Assembly (NCBI GenBank): GCA_030645355.1 | Contig: JAUSNJ010000180.1 | Span: forward strand, 1-40,737 | DNA length: 40,737 bases | Direction: 5' to 3' | Source: Rhodoferax sp. | GTDB taxonomy: Bacteria; Pseudomonadota; Gammaproteobacteria; Burkholderiales; Burkholderiaceae_C | Shown: piece after piece, positions 34,591-40,737 of the stretch | Position numbering within the stretch: the stretch's first letter is position 1 | Layout of the letters: every line of letters begins with the position of its first letter | Translations under genes and position numbers: made by a program | The notes under the pieces: generated by a model | What the model was told of the DNA's origin: nothing | Database searches by the model: none | The model's input: only the letters and a program-made list of their open reading frames with translations

Positions 34591-35292
34591 ATGCCCGACA
34601 AACATTTATCGACACAGTTTGACAGTGAGCTGACTTCCGTCTCCTCGCAGGTCATGGAACTTGGTGGCCTGGTGGAATCACAGATTCGGCGTGCAATCTT
34701 CGCGTTGTCGCAGTTCAGTGTGGAAGTCGCCAACGAGGTTTCGGCCAACGAGGCACGCGTCAATGCCATGGAGATCGAGATTGACCGTGATCTCTCGTCC
34801 ATCATTGCCCGGCGCCAGCCCACCGCGCGTGATTTGCGGTTGCTGATAGCCATCTCCAAGACCACGGCCAACCTGGAACGCGTGGGCGATGAGGCCGAGA
34901 AGATCGCCCGCATGGTGCGCTCCATCATCCAAAGCGGCACGCCCAGGGCGTTGCCTTCACTGGAGTTGCGGGTGGCAGCCGACCTGGCGTCGGGCCTGCT
35001 CAACAAGGCGCTGGATGCCTTTGCGCGGCTGGACATCACGGCGGCTGTGGCGATCTTGAAAGAAGACGACCTGATCGATGCGGAGTTTGACGGTTTTGTG
35101 CGCAAGCTCATCACCTACATGATGGAAGACCCACGCATGATTTCCCCTAGCCTGGACTTGCTATTCCTGGCCAAAGCCATTGAACGCATCGGTGACCACG
35201 CCAAGAACATTGCCGAGTTCATCATCTACGTGGTGAAAGGCGAAGACGTGCGCCACACCACCATGGAAAAGATTGAATCGGTGGTGAAATGA
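34591..35292 (+). CDS. phoU: Phosphate signalling protein PhoU
   Basis: PhoU links the Pst transporter to PhoR and keeps the Pho regulon off when phosphate is plentiful. The 233-aa protein is two repeats of a three-helix bundle. Each repeat has its metal-binding E/DxxxD motif: EIERDLSSIIARRQPTARDLR-like EIDRDLS and TANLERVGDEAEKIARM in the first, AKAIERIGDHAKNIAEF in the second. A clear GAGG ribosome-binding site precedes ATG 34591. It overlaps phoB by four bases (ATGA), so the two are cotranslated. Confidence 0.97.
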   Translation: MPDKHLSTQFDSELTSVSSQVMELGGLVESQIRRAIFALSQFSVEVANEVSANEARVNAMEIEIDRDLSSIIARRQPTARDLRLLIAISKTTANLERVGDEAEKIARMVRSIIQSGTPRALPSLELRVAADLASGLLNKALDAFARLDITAAVAILKEDDLIDAEFDGFVRKLITYMMEDPRMISPSLDLLFLAKAIERIGDHAKNIAEFIIYVVKGEDVRHTTMEKIESVVK

Positions 35293-36014
35293 GGAATATG
35301 CCGTCAGTCTTGGTGGTGGAGGACGAGGCCGCCATCGCGGAGCTCATTGCCGTCAACTTGCGGCATAACGGGTTTCGTCCCATCTGGGCCATGGACAGCA
35401 TCACGGCCCAAAAGGACCTCGATGCCGGCTTGCCCGACCTGATCCTGCTGGACTGGATGTTGCCGGGCGAGAGTGGTCTGGTGCTGGCCAAGCGCTGGCG
35501 CGCCGACCCACGGACCCAGTCGGTGCCCCTGATCATGCTGACGGCCCGGGGGGATGAGGCTGATCGCGTTGCGGGACTGGATGCGGGTGCCGATGACTAT
35601 ATTGCCAAGCCCTTCTCCACGAAGGAGCTCCTTGCGCGTATACGGGCTGTCCTTCGGCGCCGTACTCCGGAACAGGCGGGCGAGGCCCTGACCGTTGGCG
35701 CCCTGGTGCTGGACCCGGCAACCCACCGCGTGTCGTTTGAGGAGCGCCCCCTGAAGCTGGGTCCTACCGAGTTCAAGTTGCTGCACTACCTGATGGGCCA
35801 TGCCGAACGCGTGCACAGCCGCGCCCAGTTGCTGGACAAGGTGTGGGGTGACCATGTGTATATCGAGGAACGCACGGTGGATGTGCATGTCAAACGATTG
35901 CGCGAGGCGCTTTTGCAGGCCGGCAATATGGTGGAGACCGTGCGTGGCGCGGGCTATCGCCTGACGGCCACCCCTTCGGTTGCGGTGGCTGTCGCGGATA
36001 GAGCTGGTTCGTAG
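35289..36014 (+). CDS. phoB: Phosphate regulon response regulator PhoB
   Basis: PhoB activates the Pho regulon when phosphorylated by PhoR. The 241-aa OmpR-type regulator has a receiver with acidic pocket E11-D12, phosphoacceptor D55 in LLDWMLPG, T85 and K107, then a winged-helix DNA-binding domain (about residues 135-230) with LKLGPTEFKLLHYLM, WGDHVYIEERTVDVHVKRLR and VRGAGYRL. These match E. coli PhoB recognition-helix residues closely, supporting binding to the Pho-box-like repeats in the window. It starts at ATG 35289 overlapping phoU; an ATG at 35298 would remove three residues. A short Ala/Val-rich tail is extra. Confidence 0.97.
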   Translation: MRNMPSVLVVEDEAAIAELIAVNLRHNGFRPIWAMDSITAQKDLDAGLPDLILLDWMLPGESGLVLAKRWRADPRTQSVPLIMLTARGDEADRVAGLDAGADDYIAKPFSTKELLARIRAVLRRRTPEQAGEALTVGALVLDPATHRVSFEERPLKLGPTEFKLLHYLMGHAERVHSRAQLLDKVWGDHVYIEERTVDVHVKRLREALLQAGNMVETVRGAGYRLTATPSVAVAVADRAGS

Positions 36015-36032
36015 AACGGTTTACCCTTTCGC

Positions 36033-37397
36033 ATGTTCTGGCGGTTAGTCACCCTTGTGCTGTGTCAGGCCTGCGCTGCTGGCGTCGGTTGGTATGTGGC
36101 ACCGGCTTCAGAAGCGTGGCAAGTGACGCTGGCGATGACCTTGGCCGGCGGCTACATCTGGTTTGTAGTGGATAGCGTTCGCGGCTTGCGCTTGCTGCGC
36201 TGGCTGCGCGCGGGGGCAGTGACGGACCTCTCGCTGGGCAACGGCTTGTGGGGTGAGGCGTATGACCGCATGCGGCGCAGTTTGCGTGCCAGCAGCCGAT
36301 TGACGGTGGAGAGTGAAGGCCGCCTGAAGGACTTTCTGGCGGCACTGCAGGCTTCTCCCAACGGGGTGGTGCTGCTGGATTCCGACACCCGCATCGAGTG
36401 GTTCAACCAAACGGCTGCGGACCACTTTGGGTTTGATGTTCGACGGGATTTGCTCCAGCATTTTGGAAACCTGGTGCGCGACCCGGGGTTTACCGCTTAC
36501 CTGGTTGCGCGTGATTTTTTGCACGATGTGACCATGCCCGGGCGAGAGAACAGTACGGCAAAGCCGGTTACGTTGTCGGTCAATTTGCACCCGTACGGTG
36601 ATGGTCGCCTGTTGCTGCTTTCACGTGACATTACCGCTGTTGAGCAGGCAGAAGCCATGCGACGTGATTTTGTGGCCAACGTTTCGCATGAAATACGCAC
36701 GCCGTTGACGGTGCTGGCGGGCTTTGTCGAAACGCTGCAGACCTTGCCGTTGGACGAGCAGGAGCGCCAGCGTTACCTGGGGTTGATGTCCCAGCAGGCC
36801 CAGCGCATGCAGACGCTAGTGAGCGACCTGCTGACCCTGTCCCGACTGGAGGGTAGTCCATTGCCATCGACGCATGAATGGGTGTCGTGTGACGCGCTGA
36901 TGAAGCAGTGCGCGCAGGATGCGCAAGACCTTTCGCATTTGCTGTGGACGCAGTCCCACGACTTGCATTTCGAGCAGTCCGAGGGCTGTGAAATTGCGGG
37001 TTCTGCGGTGGAACTGCACAGTGCCATGTCCAACCTGATTGGAAATGCGATCCGCTACACCCCGTCTCAGCGGCGCATTGATGTCGGTTTGAAGCGCTTG
37101 CCGGATGGTAGCGCGGTGTTTTTTGTCAAGGACCAGGGGCATGGTATTGCGCAAGAGCACCTTCCACGTTTGACGGAGCGTTTCTATCGCGTGGACCGAA
37201 GCCGCTCGCGTGATACCGGCGGTACGGGGCTGGGGCTTGCCATTGTCAAGCATGTGGCCCAACGCCACGGAGCGGAACTGGTCATCGACAGCATCCCTGG
37301 CACGGGCTCTACTTTTTCTGTGACGTTTCCACCGCAGCGGGTTCGCTACGCCATGGACGCAGCGGCGAACCGCGCCATACCGACTACTTCTGTTTGA
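36033..37397 (+). CDS. phoR: Phosphate regulon sensor histidine kinase PhoR
   Basis: PhoR phosphorylates or dephosphorylates PhoB according to Pst/PhoU status. The 454-aa protein has two N-terminal membrane spans (about residues 3-22 and 29-48) with almost no periplasmic loop, as is typical for PhoR. A PAS domain follows (LQASPNGVVLLDSDTRIEWF, about 108-200), then the dimerisation helix with H219 in FVANVSHEIRTPL. The ATPase domain has the N box (LIGNAIRYT), G1 (KDQGHGIAQEHLPRLTERFYR) and G2 (GGTGLGLAIVKHV). The 3' end overlaps the convergent membrane-protein gene by 14 nt. Confidence 0.96.
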   Translation: MFWRLVTLVLCQACAAGVGWYVAPASEAWQVTLAMTLAGGYIWFVVDSVRGLRLLRWLRAGAVTDLSLGNGLWGEAYDRMRRSLRASSRLTVESEGRLKDFLAALQASPNGVVLLDSDTRIEWFNQTAADHFGFDVRRDLLQHFGNLVRDPGFTAYLVARDFLHDVTMPGRENSTAKPVTLSVNLHPYGDGRLLLLSRDITAVEQAEAMRRDFVANVSHEIRTPLTVLAGFVETLQTLPLDEQERQRYLGLMSQQAQRMQTLVSDLLTLSRLEGSPLPSTHEWVSCDALMKQCAQDAQDLSHLLWTQSHDLHFEQSEGCEIAGSAVELHSAMSNLIGNAIRYTPSQRRIDVGLKRLPDGSAVFFVKDQGHGIAQEHLPRLTERFYRVDRSRSRDTGGTGLGLAIVKHVAQRHGAELVIDSIPGTGSTFSVTFPPQRVRYAMDAAANRAIPTTSV

Positions 37398-39087
37398 ACA
37401 ACAAGACCGACTCACCGCTGTCGGCAGGGTGTTGGATCAATGCTTCCAAGGTCCACAAGGCTGCGTCGACATAGGGTGGTGTCGACTGGTCCGGCAAAGG
37501 TTCCACCAGAAGCCAAGGGCAACCCGGTGTTGCTTGCGCAGGCTGTAGTTGCAGATTGCCGTAAAACTGAAAAGCTGCAATTTGCCCTTGCCCCAGCCCA
37601 AGCGTTTCCACGCAGCCGGGATTGGTCATGTGCGATTTGGTGCGCTGCACCAGCAGGGTGTAGCTCTTGGCATAGTTGAGCAGCGGCATCCACAAGGTCA
37701 TCGCCAGCAACCAGCACAGCGCGGCACCGCCTGCCGGCAAGACCAGACTCTTCCAGATTGCAGCGCGGTTGCGCCCAACGCGCCACCTGACCAGCATAGC
37801 CCACGCCACAGTAGCTATCGCAGCGATTGCACAGGTAAAGAGCGAAAAACTGGCTTCAAAGCCTGGAGCCAGCCGCGCCACGTTGGCCGCAGGCTGGGCC
37901 GGATAGCCGGTTTGCATGGCGATCCAGACCACCCAGACGATGAACGCGCAGCCGGAAAAGAACAACAGGGTGAACCAGTCAATCAGCGCCGCAACCTGGC
38001 GTTTCAGCGTGGGCAATGCGAAGGCGGCGAGGGTGGCTAGCGCGGGCAAGGCCAACAATAGGGTACGGTCAGAGGACCCAGTTGCCCAGGTTGCGACAAC
38101 GCAAACTGTTACGAACCAGGTCGGTAGCGCAATGTGCCGGCTGATACGGCGGCTGAACAGTTGATGGCGCCAGCGCCACAGGGTCCACAATGCCAGAGGC
38201 CATGCAGGCCAGGTGAACCAGACCAGCAACTGGACATAGCCATTCCAGTCAGACCACTCTGCACGCGGCAGGATGAGCTTCCAGCGAAGCAGCCCGAGTG
38301 CCAGTGCGAGTGCGCCAGTCATAAGCGTTACCAGAACCAGAGCGACGCTTTCCCGGGTGATGCGGCGGTTGCGGGCGGTGTCTGGACTGTCTATTGGGCG
38401 GTCCGCGAAGTGCAATGCCGCGCTGCCGAGGCCAAACAGCAAGGCCAGGCTGGGCGCGCCGGACAGGGAAAGGCCTGCCAGACCCAGTGCTGCGGCCATT
38501 GCGGGCCCATGCCGTCGATAGGGCAGTGCACCCATGGCATAGAAGAAGAGCGCGGAAAACCCCAGTTGCGCCAATGCGGATGTCGTTTCGTGGGACAGCT
38601 GCGCCAAGCCCAGGCATGCAATAAAGGCCAGCAAGCCTCCGTCGGCCATGGCACGGGCATAGTCTGCCGGCAAAGCTTCTCCGCCGAAGGCAAAGGCCAC
38701 CGGTTGCGCCAGCGGGTTGCGTGCGAGATAGTAGGTGCCATACCACGTGGCAACCATCGCCAATGCCATCAACAGTGCAAAAGGAATCCGCACCACGAAG
38801 TCCGCGCTGGCCCAAGAGGGCGCGAGCTGCATGGCCCATGCGCCCAGCCAATAGGGCAACACCGCGGGGTTTTCGGCGGGAATGCCCATCAGGGTGGGGG
38901 ACAACCAGTCGGAGCTGCCGCGCGCCAATTCAGCCATGAAACCCAAGGCCGACATGTCTTCACTCTTCCACGCCTCGCGTCCCAGGAAGCCTGGCAAGAC
39001 ATACGCGAAGCACAGCAACAACAGCGCCCAGCGCGGAAAGCGTCGGGCACCGGCCTGGGTGACGATGGCGGGATTGGGATGGTTCAC
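37384..39087 (-). CDS. Polytopic membrane protein, GT-C/ArnT-like glycosyltransferase candidate
   Basis: The 567-aa protein has about 10-12 membrane spans and a soluble C-terminal region (about residues 475-567). The N-terminal layout resembles GT-C glycosyltransferases such as ArnT: a first span, then a loop with acidic residues (GREAWKSEDMSALGFM), then WLSPTLMGIPAENPAVLPYWLGA. Those enzymes use polyprenyl-phosphate sugars as donors. Similarity is at fold level only, so the reaction is not assigned. The start at 39087 is a GTG with no visible ribosome-binding site; the next Met lies well inside. A terminator separates it from rpmE2 upstream. It converges on and overlaps phoR. Confidence 0.65.
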   Translation of the reverse strand: MNHPNPAIVTQAGARRFPRWALLLLCFAYVLPGFLGREAWKSEDMSALGFMAELARGSSDWLSPTLMGIPAENPAVLPYWLGAWAMQLAPSWASADFVVRIPFALLMALAMVATWYGTYYLARNPLAQPVAFAFGGEALPADYARAMADGGLLAFIACLGLAQLSHETTSALAQLGFSALFFYAMGALPYRRHGPAMAAALGLAGLSLSGAPSLALLFGLGSAALHFADRPIDSPDTARNRRITRESVALVLVTLMTGALALALGLLRWKLILPRAEWSDWNGYVQLLVWFTWPAWPLALWTLWRWRHQLFSRRISRHIALPTWFVTVCVVATWATGSSDRTLLLALPALATLAAFALPTLKRQVAALIDWFTLLFFSGCAFIVWVVWIAMQTGYPAQPAANVARLAPGFEASFSLFTCAIAAIATVAWAMLVRWRVGRNRAAIWKSLVLPAGGAALCWLLAMTLWMPLLNYAKSYTLLVQRTKSHMTNPGCVETLGLGQGQIAAFQFYGNLQLQPAQATPGCPWLLVEPLPDQSTPPYVDAALWTLEALIQHPADSGESVLLFKQK

Positions 39088-39103
39088 TGAGTCAATTGCA
39101 ATA

Positions 39104-39138
39104 AAAAAAGCAGCACGGAAGTCCGGGCTGCTTTTTTT
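39104..39138 (-). terminator. Bidirectional intrinsic terminator after rpmE2
   Basis: An A-run followed by AGCAGC (39109-39114) pairs with GCTGCT (39127-39132) and the following T-run (39132-39138). A GGA/TCC pair adds to the inner stem. On the minus strand the hairpin ends the rho-rpmE2 transcript, followed by seven T. Confidence 0.85.
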
Positions 39139-39167
39139 GACGGTTCAGGTGCAAACCTGAAGTCGGA

Positions 39168-39434
39168 TTACTTTGCTGCTGTAGTGGCAGTTTTGCCGAA
39201 GCGATTGCGGAAGCGCTCCACGCGGCCACCCATGTTGTCCACGGATTTTTGTGTACCGGTGTAGAAGGGGTGCGATTCGCTGGTGGTATCGAGCTTGTAC
39301 AGAGGCAGCTTGCGGCCGTCTTCCATGTCGATCATTTCCTTGGTGTTGGCGCAAGAACGTGTCACAAACTTGAAGTTGTTCGACATGTCCATAAAGCACA
39401 CTTCACGGTAATTGGGGTGAATGCCTTCTTTCAT
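39168..39434 (-). CDS. rpmE2: 50S ribosomal protein L31 type B
   Basis: This 88-aa L31 is of type B: MKEGIHPNYREVCFMD, SNNFKFVTRSC, the insertion typical of YkgM-type proteins (TKEMIDMEDGRKLPLYKLDTTSESHPFYTG-like region) and the C-terminal VDNMGGRVERFRNRFG. It lacks the CxxC zinc ribbon of the zinc-binding form. In other bacteria the zinc-free paralogue replaces the zinc form under zinc limitation under Zur control; whether this genome has both is not visible. ATG 39434 has GGAG at good spacing, giving the family start rather than the longer frame to 39497. It lies 72 nt after rho. Confidence 0.95.
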   Translation of the reverse strand: MKEGIHPNYREVCFMDMSNNFKFVTRSCANTKEMIDMEDGRKLPLYKLDTTSESHPFYTGTQKSVDNMGGRVERFRNRFGKTATTAAK

Positions 39435-39460
39435 ACTATCTCCATCAGTAGCAATAGCCG

Positions 39461-39504
39461 CGCTGGCCAATCCAGCGTACTTTTCGCGTAAACCCAAGAT
39501 TATA
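39461..39504 (-). promoter_or_regulatory. Candidate rpmE2 promoter and leader hairpin
   Basis: A perfect TATAAT (39504 to 39499) overlaps the end of rho; the -35 region is weak. The resulting leader contains the hairpin CGCTGG (39461-39466) / CCAGCG (39472-39477) some 27 nt before the rpmE2 start. Ribosomal-protein leaders often bind their own product, but no known motif is recognised. Confidence 0.45.
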
Positions 39505-39506
39505 GC

Positions 39507-40737
39507 CTAGCCGCCGCGGCGCATCATGTCGAAGAACTCGCTGTTCGTTTTGGTGGCGCGCATTTGCTTGAGCACCATTTCCATGGCTTCCACTTCGTCC
39601 ATGTTGTACAAAAACTGGCGCAGGATGCGGGTCTTCTGCAGAATCTCGGGCTGCAACAGCAACTCTTCGCGGCGGGTACCGCTGCGGTTGAGCTGGATGG
39701 ACGGGAACACGCGCTTTTCGTACAGGCGGCGGTCCAGGTGGATTTCGGAGTTGCCGGTGCCCTTGAACTCTTCAAAGATCACCTCGTCCATGCGGCTGCC
39801 GGTGTCGACCAAAGCCGTGGCGATGATGGTGAGGGAGCCGCCTTCTTCCACATTGCGCGCGGCACCCAGGAAACGCTTGGGGCGCTGCAGGGCGTTGGAA
39901 TCCACGCCACCGGTCAGCACCTTGCCGGAGGAGGGCACCACGTTGTTGTAGGCGCGGGCCAGACGCGTAATCGAATCCAGCAGGATGACCACGTCTTTTT
40001 TCAGCTCGACCAGACGCTTGGCGCGCTCGATGACCATTTCGGCGACGTGCACGTGGCGGGCAGCCGGCTCGTCAAAGGTGGAGGCGATCACCTCGCCCTT
40101 GACCGTGCGCTGCATTTCGGTCACTTCTTCCGGGCGCTCGTCGATCAGCAGCACCATCAGGTAGCTGTCGGGGTAATTGGCGGAAATGGCATGCGCAATG
40201 TGCTGCATCATCACCGTCTTGCCGCTCTTGGGCTGCGCAACGATCAGCGCGCGCTGGCCTTTGCCGATGGGTGCAATGATGTCGATGACGCGTCCGGTGA
40301 TGTTCTCTTCACCCTTGATGTCTTGCTCCAGGCGCATCTGCACCTTGGGGAACAGTGGCGTCAAGTTCTCGAACATCACCTTGTGCTTGTTCTCCTCCGG
40401 GCCGCCACCGTTGACCTTGTCCAGCTTGTTGAGCGCAAAGTAGCGCTCGCCGTCCTTGGGTGTGCGCACTTCGCCTTCGATCATGTCGGCGGTGTGCAGG
40501 TTGAATCGGCGCACCTGGCTGGGGCTGATGTAGATGTCGTCTGTAGAGGCGGTGTAGCTGGTATCGGGACTGCGCAGGAAACCAAAACCGTCGGGCAGGA
40601 TTTCCAGCACGCCATCGGCAATGATCTGCTCGCCGGTGCGGGCGCGCTTCTTGATGATGGCGAACATCAGCTCCTGCTTGCGCATGCGGCCGGTGTTTTC
40701 AATCTCAAGTTCTTCGGCTTGCTTGAGGACTTCCGAC
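39507..40737 (-). CDS. rho: Transcription termination factor Rho, 5' end cut by window edge
   Basis: Rho is a hexameric RNA-dependent ATPase that ends transcription. The frame is open to the window edge: upstream of the apparent ATG at 40685 it continues with [20 protein letters not shown], the true Rho N-terminal region, so about ten residues are missing. Present are the N-terminal RNA-binding domain ([35 protein letters not shown]), Walker [21 protein letters not shown], Walker [17 protein letters not shown], the Q-loop ([11 protein letters not shown]) and R-loop regions and the terminal FFDMMRRGG. The Gln in AQPKSGKT, where E. coli has Pro, is a small deviation that may be lineage-specific. 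Confidence 0.97.
   Translation of the reverse strand, partial: SEVLKQAEELEIENTGRMRKQELMFAIIKKRARTGEQIIADGVLEILPDGFGFLRSPDTSYTASTDDIYISPSQVRRFNLHTADMIEGEVRTPKDGERYFALNKLDKVNGGGPEENKHKVMFENLTPLFPKVQMRLEQDIKGEENITGRVIDIIAPIGKGQRALIVAQPKSGKTVMMQHIAHAISANYPDSYLMVLLIDERPEEVTEMQRTVKGEVIASTFDEPAARHVHVAEMVIERAKRLVELKKDVVILLDSITRLARAYNNVVPSSGKVLTGGVDSNALQRPKRFLGAARNVEEGGSLTIIATALVDTGSRMDEVIFEEFKGTGNSEIHLDRRLYEKRVFPSIQLNRSGTRREELLLQPEILQKTRILRQFLYNMDEVEAMEMVLKQMRATKTNSEFFDMMRRGG

Noticed and set aside
33429..35114. 561-codon open frame on the minus strand across pstA-pstB-phoU
   Set aside because: Shadow of conserved operon genes; no domain and no ribosome-binding site.
38034..38041. GGCTAGCG inside the GT-C-like membrane protein gene
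   Set aside because: It lacks the rest of the 45-nt pattern and lies in ordinary coding sequence.
1..40737. CRISPR arrays, tRNA/rRNA genes, insertion sequences or prophage
   Set aside because: No regularly spaced direct repeats with spacers, no tRNA cloverleaf or rRNA signatures and no transposase or phage-like proteins were seen on either strand.

Overview
The window looks like a chromosomal segment of a GC-rich betaproteobacterium, most likely Burkholderiales/Comamonadaceae (Rhodoferax, Polaromonas or Acidovorax-like). This rests on the gene order carB-greA-DUF4149-yhbY/rlmE-ftsH-folP-glmM, on the close protein matches to that group, and on a short interspersed repeat of a type I recall from that family. 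No rRNA, tRNA, CRISPR array, prophage or insertion sequence was seen.

Layout. (1) 1-9892 is a housekeeping block: the 3' part of carB, greA, a DUF4149 membrane protein, divergent yhbY and rlmE, ftsH, folP, glmM and a GNAT acetyltransferase. (2) 9889-13123 is accessory: a minus-strand M14 metallopeptidase and a circularly permuted ATP-grasp protein, two tiny plus-strand ORFs and a 91-aa unknown protein. (3) 13310-18907 is a tight plus-strand run: a small ORF, an OlsB-like N-acyltransferase, a PlcP-like metallophosphoesterase, a GT4 (Agt-like) glycosyltransferase, then ppk and sixA. Pho-box-like 11-bp direct repeats precede ppk. (4) 19011-24683 holds a divergent pyruvate-kinase-like protein, a chemoreceptor and an EAL-CBS-GGDEF protein. 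(5) 24706-30576, all on the minus strand, holds a lipoprotein, an MCE (MlaD-like) protein and an MlaE-like permease without an ATPase, then ppx, a periplasmic binding protein and a FAS1 lipoprotein. (6) 30780-37397 is the complete phosphate operon pstSCAB-phoU-phoB-phoR. (7) 37384-40737, minus strand, holds a polytopic GT-C-like membrane protein, rpmE2 and rho (5' end cut by the window edge).

How the parts fit. Much of the window is about phosphate. PhoR/PhoB sense scarcity and PstSCAB imports phosphate. Ppk and Ppx make and degrade polyphosphate. The OlsB-PlcP-Agt-like genes have the composition expected of a phosphate-sparing membrane-lipid remodelling pathway. Pho-box-like repeats are visible before pstS, before the divergent FAS1 lipoprotein gene and before ppk, linking separate parts of the window into one candidate regulon.

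Other points of interest: a 45-nt repeat present four times with exactly fixed internal spacing (CTA-N9-TAGC-N20-GGGCTAGCG), two copies of which have become protein-coding; an ATP-grasp/M14 pair whose ligase gene has an operator-like palindrome; a pyruvate-kinase-like protein with a Lys that in characterised enzymes goes with K+ independence; and an MCE transporter cluster with no ATPase gene.
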